DNA of 64,000 nt from the NCBI GenBank assembly GCA_030248225.1, contig JASANE010000314.1, forward strand, positions 29,450-93,449, written 5' to 3'. Positions 34,258 to 45,760 of this stretch are shown one piece after another (the stretch's first letter is position 1; each line of letters begins with the position of its first letter). The stretch comes from Trileptium ribeirensis (Eukaryota; Nematoda; Enoplea; Enoplida; Thoracostomopsidae). The notes under the pieces are model-generated. The model made no database searches and was not told the origin of the DNA. It was given only the letters and a program-made list of their open reading frames with translations. The position numbers and the translations under genes were made by a program.

Positions 34258-35705
34258 CAGAGATTGAACCGGGTCACCTACACGGGGTGGGTCGGTGACC
34301 CGGTTGGGTCTATGAGCTGGTTGCTTCCAATTGTCGTTGTTTGCGATGCCAAATGCATATTTGGTTTTCTAGATTGCATCGCAAATGCTCTTTTTAGCGC
34401 TATTCTAATACTATGTTTTAAACTGCAAATGGCATTTTTATTTGTTTCGTGGGCTGTCTGCCAAATGTACATTGTTGATCGAGCTGTACGACGAGGACGT
34501 GACTTACACACAGCCCACCCGACCCCAGCCATCCACCACTGGTTGATAAAACCTGTCTGGAGCCCGTCGAATTCAATCGTATTCGCTTCGAAGCAAAGAT
34601 TAATATATAGTTGGCGTACACGCTCAATGAACCTAGGTTATGCCAAGGTAATATCTTGGTTCAAGCCAGGGTTGCCATTATGTGCATGATGTTAATGATA
34701 CTTTAAGGATTAGGCTTAATCGTACGGTAAGATAAATGGGAAAGGGCCGGTATCTAATAGTAATAATATTGAATCGCTGCTATTTTTGCATTGTTCGCAT
34801 ATCAGATTTACAATATCCATCAATTGAAACAATGAACAATATTGAACTCATTGATTCTCAGATCCACACATACGCACAAACATAACATAGAGGACTAAAA
34901 TAAGTGTGGATTAGAAAACCTAGCCTGCTGATAGCAACGAAAGTAAACTCGACTTAAATATAAGAAAATTGATAATGGTTCCGATGTATTAAACAAATTC
35001 AGGTTTCTTGAATGAAAAAAGGACTGCGGACGAAAGCAGCACGTTTCCCGGAAATAATGTAACTTCGTGTCAATTTTTCATCTTTGCTAAATGAAGCTTT
35101 AAAATGTGATGCACTAGTGACGGGATTTTTAGTGTAAATATTTAATTGGTCACACGAATTCCATAATGTAAAGTAAAAATATAAAGCCTTCACAAATTCC
35201 AGTTCCCCAGTGGGGCGCAAAAAGAGCTATGTTTGGTGCAGCAGAAGTTGGATTGGTGATATTTTTCGACAATTGGGACTTTACTAAGTTGAGGTCTTTG
35301 GGAGCTTTTGTGAAAGACATCTTGGTCGTGTAGGGAGTTGTTGGAGATTTCTAACGGTTTCCAATGACCTTACATTGGATGGGGGCTGCCATACAAAAAG
35401 TAGTTGCCCAACTGTAATTGTCGATACTGTCTCTAGCCTGGCCGTTAGAATATATATATAAATAAAAACACAATAAACTGAGATGGATGCCTTCAACACA
35501 CAAATTGCCAGCACATTGAAGGGACAGCTACGAGGAACTTAGCAACAATCGAAAGACTGGTTGCGTTACCTATGGATTTAGAAAGTTAGTAATGCGCCGG
35601 GTTGGGTTACGGGCTTTTGACTATATTTTGGGATGGCAACTAAACTGGGTCAAGGCGTAGGACCCGGTCTAAAGTGGTGACCCAAGTGACCCGTTTCCAT
35701 CTCTG
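34258..35705 (-). mobile_element. Non-autonomous hAT-like transposon, copy B (inverted relative to A)
   Basis: The ends are CAGAGATTGAACCGGGTCAC at the low-coordinate side and the complement of CAGAGATGGAAACGGGTCAC at the high side. Flanks TAGCCATT and TTGCCCTT match at 6 of 8 bases, a decayed target duplication. The body aligns with the reverse complement of copy A, except for about 270 bp near 34.89-35.17 kb that A lacks. No transposase is visible. Confidence 0.85.
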
Positions 35706-37640
35706 TTGCCCTTACGGAGGATTGGACCCCCTCACTTTTAGACGTATATAGTTAGTTTCCTAGACCTATGAACAATCGTATGACTGTTACCAGAATTTGG
35801 TAAGAAATTGGACCAACTAAGGAAAAATCAAAACATTTATCGCAAATCGCACAAATTAGGGAATACTTTTAGCAAAGTTGAAAATTTTTGTGCTCCTGAA
35901 AATTTATAAATTTATCTTCTTTTCCAGTCTTGACCATCTGCACACCTAAGTTGGCATATCTTCAACACCGTATTATATACATGTTAAAATATTACCCCTG
36001 AAGCAATGGTTATCGTTCAAAGCAAATACTGAGCTATAGAAGCAGTTAGCTTGACTGTAATCATAATCCTAATTTTTCAATAATTTTTGTACTAAAAAAT
36101 AATACACAGTTATTGCTGCTAACCTGAGTATCTGTACTTGAAGTTCACGCTTGGAAGCATAATTGAAGAAGGTCATTCCATGAAGCAGTATAGGATTTTA
36201 ATTTTTTAGTAACACAACCTTAATTTTGTGTAGCGGTGAAAACTTCTTCCTTAACAGTTAATGAGCAGCGTTGATTGTATTAGAAATCGGAAAATCTGTT
36301 CTGAGCACTGAATTTTATTATTAAAAGTGCTTTTAAAATCCCGACGAAGCCACATGTTCGAAAGACGACAGTCGTTTTGACGACTATTGTATTATGTCGT
36401 GATAATTTATCGTTTAGTTGTGATTCGCTAATGTGTATTTGCACAGAATTTCTCCAAAAATGTATATAATTTAGCCTAGTCTTTTTTTCATTGTATTAAT
36501 AATTGTGTATATATTGATATTTCGATTGTTTTGCCTACTACCTGCGCCAAAAAATCGTTTCATCTTTTCGGCAGATTCTGTTGCTATATGTTTGTTTTCT
36601 ACTACTATTTGACTTGAAGTCAGAGCGCCGTTCTTAAAACTGCAATAATACTTGTGTTGTCATGGTGTGAAATGTGCAGAAAAAATTAAAACCGCTAAAA
36701 TTGTATAGTTTTCACTGAATTTTAATTTCTGTTTTGTCTAAATTTTTGGAAATATCAGCTTAATATTAGTTAATCTCCGTAAGGGAAATCATTTCCAAGA
36801 GTATGTGGTAATGAATGCTCAATTGTCGCCGTCTTTACTCGTACAGTTATTTAAATGTTAGTTACTTCATGTTACATAATATGTTAGTGTCAAAATCATA
36901 TCATAGTTTTACGAGAGACACCTCGAGTGTGTTGATACTGCGTCTTATATATTATATTTCGAGATTGCACAAAATGTCATCTAAATGAGGCCAGTAGTTA
37001 GTGCGAAGGCGCTTAAACTTTGGTGTTTCTTATATATTTTTAGCTTCTTCAAACTTATTTTGTTAAATACGCCGTCTACTTTGTACCAATTGTATGACCA
37101 GTTTCTCTTTTTCTTATGTAGATATGTATATAAATACTCTTTATGTTTTAAAACACAATTTTGTTTTAAAGCATTTGTTTGTACATAACGATTTTGGTAT
37201 GTGGGTGTTGTATTTTGGGCGTTGCAAACTTCATTTGTACACTTTCTTTATTGTGTTCTATCGTGGTTCCGGTGAAATTTGGTGTGTGTCTATTTGTAGG
37301 GTTAATCTGTATTATGATAAGTGCAAAATCTTTTGTATATATATTATATGTAGATGCGCATATAAAGAGCTTAAAATAGCTATATTTGTTTGCAAACAGG
37401 AACTAAACTGCTGAGTAAATAAAGTGAAGGATTGTTAGTCTAAAAAATTTTAGCTTTTGCAGAGTTGTTTTAGTGTAAAAGAACTATTTTGAATGAAATA
37501 TGCTTGCCTGCTTTCTGCCAGGGATATGACGTTGGTCGTGCTATAATTATGCTATATGACGTGAAGACACCTATGAACGTAAATTATTTCTTTTTGCACA
37601 GTAGAGGTGGCCACAGGTTAAACTTTTTCGGAAAGACTCT
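35706..37640. other. No gene or repeat recognised
   Basis: AT-rich. Short open frames around 36985-37414 overlap in several frames and are T-rich; I see no protein family in them. Confidence 0.6.
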
Positions 37641-37649
37641 TTCAAAATG

Positions 37650-38060
37650 GAGGTCAGCCGCCATTCCCTTGTCTTCATGCTTTCAAAAATGAGGTCAGTT
37701 TGTAATGTGATAGAAAAATTTTCACCTCTATCACAGTCGCATCCATGGATTTTCCAATAAATTACATTTTATTAATATGTGCTCATTTAGGAATAAAGAC
37801 ATTGTTTTTGTAGAACATTTGAGATTGACTTTTCAGAGGTTTAAAATCGGTGTCGTTCCACTCAATCCCGCCATGTGCTTTCAAGAATTTTGCCCTGTCC
37901 GTTGTCGGTATGGACCAGATCAGCCATGCTGGACGACATCCGATTACAATTCTCGCCTCTATATCCGCTCAGTCCCGTACGGCGTTTTCAAGAATTCGTC
38001 TCGGTCCGTCAGCCGGCATGTACTAGGTTGGTGGCCCTCCCGACGCCCGATCACAAGCTT
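37650..38060. repeat. GC-richer tandem repeat, about 108-bp period, two to three copies
   Basis: TTTTCAAGAATT-type blocks at 37879 and 37986 are preceded by CGCCATGTGC/CGTACGGCG and followed by GTCCG, GGTATG/GGCATG and CGATTACAA/CGATCACAA. A weaker copy is near 37655. The 103-codon open frame here is probably a by-product. Confidence 0.55.
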
Positions 38061-38519
38061 TACATCTAAAGTCCATAATGAACAGTAAAAATGTCTATAT
38101 AAAAATGAAGCGAATTTTTCAATAATTGCTGAATCGGCTGTTACAAATATATAATATCATACATATTAATAGGAGCTTTTTGGACAGCGGGCGAACCGTG
38201 ATTTTACGGTCCTGCTGTTTCACCTTAAAACTTGCCGGTGCCTAATACTGATAGACTATATAATGGAGTTGCATCACTTTCACAGTTTCGTTTGATTCAT
38301 GGTTTACGCGGCTGAGCTTAAGCTAATCGTTTTAACTCTATGTGAAAGTGAAATATTTTTTTTAAATCTTGAACTGTTATGCGCGAGTATACATAAGGTG
38401 ACCCCCCAATCATGCTATCTTGTAATTTTGCATAAAATTTGTTACGGAACGCCTTTTGGTCATTTGAAATTCGGCGTAAAACTGTTTCGCGAAAACAGTG
38501 CTCGTAATTGAAATCTAAC

Positions 38520-38900
38520 TATTTCGCTTTTGCGAAAATTCAAGTAAAATTACCTAAATTTTTGCGAGCGAACATTTGTCGATTTGAATTAAACCAGTTT
38601 TGTTCGCGAACACCGAGAGCTTAACTATAGAATCGATTTGATTGCCACCTCACTTTTGCATTAAATTTGTTTGCGTACACTAATCCAAATTTAAATTATT
38701 TGGCATTAGGGAACAGAATTTCTGCAAATTGAAATCGCCAAAATTCTATTCGAACACAATGGTGTAATTTCTGGCAATTGAATTTGATTTTGCCAATTTT
38801 TGGCTAGCGAAAAACCGAATGAAATTAAGTCTTTTCCGCAACAAGGGTTTGCGATTCGATATCAGTAATGACAAAATAGGATGGCTGGCGGTTGTCACCT
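38520..38900 (+). repeat. Dispersed repeat, copy 1 (partner 55795-56135)
   Basis: It shares AATTGAAATCGCCAAAATTC, GCGAAAAACCGAATGAAATT and AATGACAAAATAGGATGG with 55795-56135, in the same order and orientation. No protein. Confidence 0.8.
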
Positions 38901-38972
38901 TAGTTTACTCACATATTTGTCCAGGCTGTCGTATTGCCTCTGTGTTATGAACAGTGGAAAGGTTGGGGTAGC

Positions 38973-39258
38973 ACAAGGTTGAAAGCTAAAGAACCTGCAG
39001 CTTGTAGTTCAGCTTTATGTTTATATATACTAAATCCTGCATAGAAAAGAAATTGAAGTACCTATAGAGATCTGAGTTCAACTAGAGAAAATAGATATTC
39101 GTATTATCTCGTCTTAGCGGCGAGGTTGAACACCAAAGAAGCTGTAGTTTGTAGCTCAGTTTTATATTTATATAACAATTGCTGTATAGAAATTGACGTG
39201 CCTATAGAGACCTGTATTCAACTAGACGTGAATAGATATACGCCTTATCTCGTCGTAT
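38973..39258. repeat. Two-copy tandem repeat, about 148-bp period
   Basis: AGGTTGAA...AAAGAA, TTGTAGTTCAG/TTGTAGCTCAG, CCTATAGAGA and CAACTAGA occur twice in the same order. An AT-rich stretch with TATA runs follows to 39470. Confidence 0.75.
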
Positions 39259-39469
39259 CTATCCATATAATATACTATGTTCCAGCATGCTCGGTTTGAT
39301 GGTATTCTTTATATATATATACTCAAAGACATGTTGTAAATGTTTAAAATCATTTTCGAAATCCATTATATTAAGATGGGACTAATATATATAGCGAATC
39401 AGAAATTTTCAGCGGCTTCTATAGATACTAATCAACCATATATATATATATAACAGATTTAGTTTTGTT

Positions 39470-40980
39470 ATATAGTATACGGCTAGGCGCTGCCCACGTT
39501 TGATCCCACTTGATTTGTGTTCGTATAGCATGCGGTTCGATACGGTCCAACTATTTGCATACATTTATATATGTGCTTTGGGCCTCTGGTATTTTTATGC
39601 TGTATGATTCAGCTCGAATTCGACCTCATAAAACACACAGTTATTTGCGCAAATAGGGTGGAACATAATGCGATCACGTCCACATTTAGAAACTGTCAGA
39701 GTATGAAACCATCACAAAAAATTCGGTTTGCGTTTTATAATTGAGAAACTTGTCGTAACAAAATTCCAAATTAGCTGCTTTTTGATAAATCCGACTAACA
39801 ATTTGTTTGTATTTGCAGCAAGTTGCCCAAAGCATTTAAGTCTTGTAAATACAGCTCGCTGTACGATATATGTTTCTTCGGTTTGTCTTCAATGAATTTT
39901 ATTTGGCCGTGGTATAACGTGTTAGCTATTCATAAATTTGTCGTAGAATTTCATGTTTGCAGAATAAATTTTCGATGGCAACTGTGGTGTTAAATTTCGT
40001 ATAGCGGAATAGAATTTGGTTGATGTTTTGTAGCGTAATATGTTTCGGTCAACATTGTGTCTATGCTTGCGGTACCATATGTAGCTTGGCGTGTTGTGTT
40101 CGTTAGCTTAGTAATTATATACGTTAAAGTTATTAGCGCCATCATTTTTTAAAGGGCCAAAACGTTTATGGGCGGGCGATATATACATGGATGTTATATT
40201 TTTCTAAAAGTGCCTATGCCTTATCCGGAATTTGCACCACTAGAATATCCACCCAGTTCCTCCTCACTATGTTGTTTTTAGTATAAAACTTCCAGCCCTT
40301 AAGGAATCACCCGCCTAGTCGCAGTCTGCCAATACGCAATTATGCGATGCTGGGACTTATAAAGAACGACGTTAATGACAAATATACTGTTTATATTGCA
40401 GTCAATGCAGTTTGCCATTTTGTTAAATTTTTCAAGTTTCATTCTTGGTATTTGATGCCTGCGCTTGTAAACTGTAACGTTACCTTAGCTAGGTTTCTAC
40501 ATAAGTGCTTTGAAGCCAGACGTCCGACCATAGTGCAAATTTTTCGACTGTGCGTTAGACGAGATCTGATTGTGTAGACTCGTTGAGCTCGCTGGTGTAA
40601 ACTCGCGAACACTTGAGACTTCTTTGTTGCTACTAGGTTCTGTCCACAAACTCTTAACTGTTACACCTATTTCAGTGAATCTGCACTTTCAGGAGTGCCT
40701 TTAAATTATTCTGCTTTTGACCCAGGTAACCCTGAGATGCAGAAATAAAATGCAGGCAATGCCGTTCTTGATTCACTAAGCCTTTAGTCTTAGCCTAAGC
40801 TATATGAGCCATGTGCTAACTTACCGTCCTTCAGGGTACCTACGTTTAGCTTCGTAAAAGTTAATTTTGCCAGTGGCATTCGTTTTTCGTGGTCAAGGAT
40901 GTGAAATTTGTCAGATCTCCGTCCGTCCCACAATCTATGCAATAGCACCAGTTTCACAGATCCCTTAAGGTTTCAGACGG
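39470..40980. other. No gene recognised
   Basis: AT-rich intergenic DNA. A block near 40745-40800 (AAATAAAATGCAGGCAATGCC, then AGTCTTAGCCTAAG) is repeated in the spacer of the fold-back element near 47665-47715. Confidence 0.6.
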
Positions 40981-40984
40981 ATAC

Positions 40985-41235
40985 TCACTATCATAGCGTC
41001 TACTAAAAGAAACGAACCATCCAATCTTAAACAGTAAGGAACAAATTAGTGCCATTTCAATGACAGCGCCCACTTCCCATGAGTGGCCAATAAACAAAAT
41101 CGCCTAAAATTTCGATAGATGACAAAAACATCAAGTTTTCAGGACATTACTCGCTAGACCCCACCAATATGTATTTTTGGCAGCGCTAACTATATGGAGC
41201 CAGCTAGTCATTTCGACAATAGCGTTTGTTACTGA
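40985..41235 (-). repeat. Dispersed repeat family, inverted copy 3
   Basis: The reverse complement reads TAGCGAGTAATGTCCTGAAA, CTATCGAAATTTTAGG and TTCGTTTCTTTTAG, matching 16480-16730 in the same order. Confidence 0.6.
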
Positions 41236-41874
41236 ACACGTAGGTTTGTGAGCGTTTGGGGTACCCAGCTCCACCCGCAGATATATAGTTAGGACTGTTG
41301 TCTACTCAGTTAATCCCTACACTGCGAAGAAGATCGCATTACACTGTTATTTGTGCTTAATTTTCTGAATAATTTTATATAAAATTGTAACGCAATTGCG
41401 TAGAACGTTTTATGAGATTTGCTTTGTGGCCAGCATTTATTAGCATACATCACTGAACATTCGTATCTGATAGTTTTTTAATCAATAGTGCATTAAGAAA
41501 ATTTGAATGGTATTACAGTCGGTCATTGGGCAAGTCCAACGCTGACGTTTGCGCTATTTCTCAAAGTTCTTCGGCTGAGTATTCACAACTATCTCCCAAG
41601 CTTTTCAGGGAGTGTATTTGTTAGCTGCACAGGGTTATCAGTTGGGTTGATTACCCCCAAAGAACCATAAGGGTTAATCGAAATCTCGCCAAAGAAAGTT
41701 GAAGCTAGCAATTACAACCCGAGGATTTTGGGAATGGGTACCCACCGTACTACACTCATCATCGGATAAGACAACGTACATGGACTTGACCGTATGTCCT
41801 TCTACAAAATTTTATTATGTAATGTTTTAATTGATATATATAACACATAATGATCGGTAGTAGACAGTTTTATT

Positions 41875-41995
41875 AGTGTTGGACAACGGTAGGATTTTTC
41901 TTCGGCTCGCCAGCGAGGCGGTAAAACGGCCGGTCGGACGGCAAAATTTCCGGTCAGCTACTTTTCCGGCTGTTATCGAACACGGTGGCTTACGG
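41875..41995 (+). mobile_element. Transposon terminus, AGTGTTGGA family (plus)
   Basis: It starts AGTGTTGGACAACGGTAGG and continues with TAAAACGGCCGGTCGGACGG. Related ends lie on the minus strand at 57128-57202 and 58400-58489. The ends resemble hAT termini, but no partner end or target duplication was found. Confidence 0.45.
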
Positions 41996-43757
41996 GCACT
42001 TCGAATGATAATTTTGCAAAATTTTCGGTGATATTTGTAAATTTAAATTTTCCAGGCAGATTTTATGCACGAAATTGCATTAATCCACTACATAGTTACT
42101 TGTAAACCGCAATACTCTTTACGCTAAAGTTCCTATTACAGAATAACAAATACTTAATTTATGCCAAGCAGCCTCGAAAAAACTTATATTTTAGAACGAA
42201 GCCTATAGGGGCTATATATTCCTGGTAGCTTCTAATGCTTACGGAATAGGCGTAAACCTGATAATGCTCTAGGCTACATTATTAGCATTTTTGTTGCAAT
42301 TTGGTAAGACCCGAGACCTTTTTAGTTGATAGGCGGACTCCAGAAATCGCGTTTATAGTACTTATTACATACTTACTTACTCATAGATCTAATATTGATT
42401 ACAGTAGAACAATCTTAAAATTGTACATGTATTGTGCGAAAATTACGTTTTGCCGTAGTAAACTTTAATTATAATGTGTTATTTTAGTGATCGTACTTGA
42501 ATCAATTTTTTACGCTGTAATATGTACTAGGACCAGTTCTGGCCCTAAGGGATCCCAGCTGCACCACCATTTTTCTGGCGTGGTGCCTGGACAACCCCGG
42601 CTTCCACGACTCCCGGGTGAACTGTTAGCTGACCTAAGGGAATCGCTTAGCTTAGTAGGCTGCCGGCGGGTTAACCAGGGTGTTCGGCCTGGCCCCTATA
42701 TTGGCCCACGTATCTAGTGGTACGAAGGTCCCCCTGAGGGAGAGTCAACCCTTAAGCCTGCTCACAGGTAATAAGGCTGATTCGCCTTTCCCTCAATTCT
42801 ATTTAAATCCTTAATGGAGGTGCGATTCCTCGTTTTAGTCTGGTACACGGAAGCCTAGTTCCTACAATAAATTTGGTTGGTTCAACAAGAAGTTTCCTGT
42901 TGGACTGGTAGCTTGAGGGAACACCTGGAGGCTGATCCCCAGGGTCCTTATCTAGTGTGACCAAATTTAACTAAAGCCAGGCAACAACCAAACAAGCCTA
43001 ACTATGAATTTCGAGACTAAACAAAATGTTGGATTTGCCATTCGCCGCTGCGGCGGCGCCTTAACGGATCGCGAAGTTTTCTCGTCGACCTAAGAAAATT
43101 TTATGTGACCTAAACACGCTTGAAATCCCATGAGTTGAGTTTTAGCCTTAGGTTCACTTTCGACTTTTATAGTTTAGACCGTTGATTCAATCGTTACGCC
43201 AAACACATATCCCCGACTATGAACTTCACTCTCTAACGCTTTATTTATGTAAAGCAAAGAAATATGTATAATTGTAAAGGCAACACGAAATATTCACAAT
43301 TGGGGTACCGCGCAGTGTACCCAAAAATTCATCTGTATATGTGTGAGGCGATGTGAACCCGGGGAGGATCTTACAAGGGGGACACGAAACAGAAATCAAT
43401 TCGGCTCGCCCTACCATTTATGCTCCCGGGGAGATGCCCTGCCCTCTGGACAATGTATGTGTGATAATCTCCGAAAACGCTCTAGGCGATCATTATTCAA
43501 TGTACACTTATCGTCAGACTCTCTTTAGTTCACGCTCTCTTCCAGAGGCGGCAATTCACGGAGCCCGGATGTCAGCTGCGGACTACTCGCGATGAAAGTT
43601 CGTAATCAAAAATCTGCTTGCGCCAGGGTCGAATTGAAAACGCGGGTCTTTGTCAAAAGGGGACACACTGCCGTGCCTCCCGAGTATTGAGCAACGTTGG
43701 CTCCCTAGAAACTATTCGCGATTTGTGATTTTATATAAAAACGGATTGGTATAACGA

Positions 43758-43789
43758 GGACCCACCGTGTCTACACGGGGTGAGGGTCC
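43758..43789. other. Hairpin 1 with CCGTGTCTACACGG core
   Basis: Outer stem GGACCC/GGGTCC (43758-43763 with 43784-43789). Inner stem CCGTGT/ACACGG (43765-43770 with 43773-43778) around a CT loop. The two stems are separated by A on one side and GGTGA on the other. Confidence 0.75.
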
Positions 43790-44663
43790 GTGCCCATGAA
43801 ATTTGTTTAAACGAAAAAGATTGGGGAGACAATTACTTTGTAACCTCCTCAGGGCCGTAGCTCATCTAAGGGGTGCGGTTCCGAGTGATTTTAATTAAAT
43901 TCAATCCAACGAACATCGCAGCTGACTCCGTCTCACTTCCTGATTTAGAGTTTCAATCCTCCGAGTGCCTTCGGTTCAAAATGCAGGTCCGCAGTCATTT
44001 GCAAGCACGAATACGGTGCGTGATGCCGCGCCCCTCAGCGAAATGCTTAACTTCGAGAACCATAAGAACGCGGTGGTGTTATGAGTTCCGAAACACTTCG
44101 GACACCCCTGTTTGATTAGAACAATAAGTTTACCAAAATCGTGAAAAGTTGGGGAAGATAACGCACGAAAGGTCCTAATACGTCACTCCCAATGGAGCAG
44201 CCGCATCGACCCAACGATAGTTATTCTATTGTCAAAAATGCGCGACTGAGAGCTCTACCGTTTCTTCACGGCATGAGGCCCGTCTGTTTTGAGGCTAGTA
44301 GATTAAAATGTTGACAGACAAAACCAGGCTCAGGGCGGAATCTCGGATTTAAAAACTAGCGTCAGGGATTCCGTTCGTCACTTACTTAAAACGCTCTTTG
44401 CGTGCAAATGATTGCGTCCGTTCCGGGCGGACCACTCGCTCTGCTCCCCAATAACTGGGTCTTTAAGTCGTGTGACCTGGAGTTGTTCTTATAGATTTTC
44501 CTATGACTTAGTCCCGACTCAAGCTGCTGCTTTGAAAGCGAGCGCGGATGGAGCATGAGTCAAAAGAAGCTCCATTGTCTTTTGAAGGTCGTTTGAAAAA
44601 TCAGAAATGTTTTATGATGCCAATTTGCGGCGGGGTCATAAACTGTTTGATGCAAATTAATAA

Positions 44664-44697
44664 AGTCTTCTACCGTGTCTAAACGGCCTAGAAGACT
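44664..44697. other. Hairpin 2 with CCGTGTCTAAACGG core
   Basis: Outer stem AGTCTTC/GAAGACT, extended by TA/TA. Inner stem CCGT/ACGG (44673-44676 with 44683-44686) around GTCTAA. It shares the ACCGTGTCTA core with hairpins 1 and 3. Confidence 0.7.
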
Positions 44698-45155
44698 GGT
44701 TTTGAACGACTTAACCGAGGACCGATTAAATAAAACGCTCAGGGACCGATTGCTCGAGATTTTGACGGGGTAGCCTAGCGCGGATCTTTGCTGATACTTA
44801 ATCAACACTTGCCCTAGCGGCTGCCTCCAGGTCAACACGCTACTACATTTCCTCTGTAAATACCTTATCCCTCCCGTGTGTATTTTCACCCACTATCCCC
44901 GTTGACATCACAAAAAGTCAATTTTCGCCCCCCGGGTCTCGAACTAAAATTTTGCGACCCGGCGAGCGGGGAACCAGTCGAGAGTCAAAATTTGGAAACA
45001 ATGTTAGCGTGCAATTCAGAAATTTGTAAACAATTTTAGCGTGCCATTTTCTCAAATTCATTGGGCTGTACTTACAAATGCACAGAGTATCCGTTGGACG
45101 CGCCCGCACCTGCAAGGGCAGCCCTTGCTAATGAAATTTTCAAGAAAAGACATCA

Positions 45156-45202
45156 CCAGGAGGAACTCCGCACCGTGTCTACGCGGTGAGAAGCTCTCCT
45201 GG
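45156..45202. other. Hairpin 3 with CACCGTGTCTACGCGGTG core
   Basis: Outer stem CCAGGAG/CTCCTGG (45156-45162 with 45196-45202). Inner stem CACCGTGT/ACGCGGTG (45171-45178 with 45181-45188, one G-T pair) around a CT loop. Confidence 0.75.
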
Positions 45203-45698
45203 GCAAGCCCGAGTAAAGCAAAAAAGAAAGCTAGAACGGCGTAGCATCAAAACAATGTGGCGACAGCCGCCAAACGAAAATTCCAACACAGCTCCCTCTG
45301 CGGGCGTCAAATCTCGACTGGCTATGACGCTGCGTCGGGCCCTTTCCTTTTATACCCCTGATTTACCCCCTTTTCCTTTTTTCTTTCCTCGGTTCCCTCT
45401 CAAACTCTAAAATTTTAAAACTCTTGTAGTCAATCATAAAGAAGAAATATAAACACAAATAAACGACTGTACAGCTACACAGCTACCAGCAGCAGGTCGG
45501 CGATGTATTAAGCCCTGCAGCATACAATCAGCGACAGCTCTGCCCAATACGAGCGGCGGCAAACAACGTAAACAACCTAAACCTCGCTCTGGTAGGCGCG
45601 AGGTTTTCAAAAGGAAAAGCTATACGAGCGCTCAGGGCGCTGGCGTTTCATTAAAATCAGAACGTGTTTTTGACGATCGCGAGCCAACGGAGAACAAT

Positions 45699-45743
45699 AG
45701 GCGGCCGGGGGCGGGACCAGGTTCACGTCCTGGCATGTCGCCT
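45699..45743. other. Nested hairpin with CCAGG-TTCACGT-CCTGG
   Basis: Outer stem AGGCGGC/GTCGCCT (one G-T pair) encloses a 5-bp stem with a seven-base loop that looks like a tRNA T-arm. No D-arm or anticodon arm is present. Confidence 0.65.
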
Positions 45744-45760
45744 ACTGTTAAAAATGCAAT

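Larger units (their letters stand above)
42520..45760. other. GC-richer, hairpin-rich island without recognised genes
   Basis: This stretch is visibly richer in G and C than the rest and has many short self-complementary stretches: GCACCAC...GTGGTGC at 42561-42586, CGCCGC-T-GCGGCG near 43045, and the three core hairpins listed separately. Open frames are all under 110 codons and I recognise no protein. It may be a decayed transposon of different base composition or inserted foreign or organellar DNA; the sequence alone does not decide. Confidence 0.55.

Noticed and set aside
36985..37414. Overlapping open frames of 66-106 codons
   Set aside because: T-rich low-complexity translation in three frames at once, with no conserved motif.
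45699..45743. A possible tRNA gene, from the T-arm-like CCAGG-TTCACGT-CCTGG inside a 7-bp stem
   Set aside because: There is no room for D and anticodon arms: only about 11 bases separate the outer stem from the T-arm-like stem. It is just a nested hairpin.
42520..45760. LTR retrotransposon
   Set aside because: No pair of long direct repeats, primer-binding site or gag/pol motif could be found by reading.
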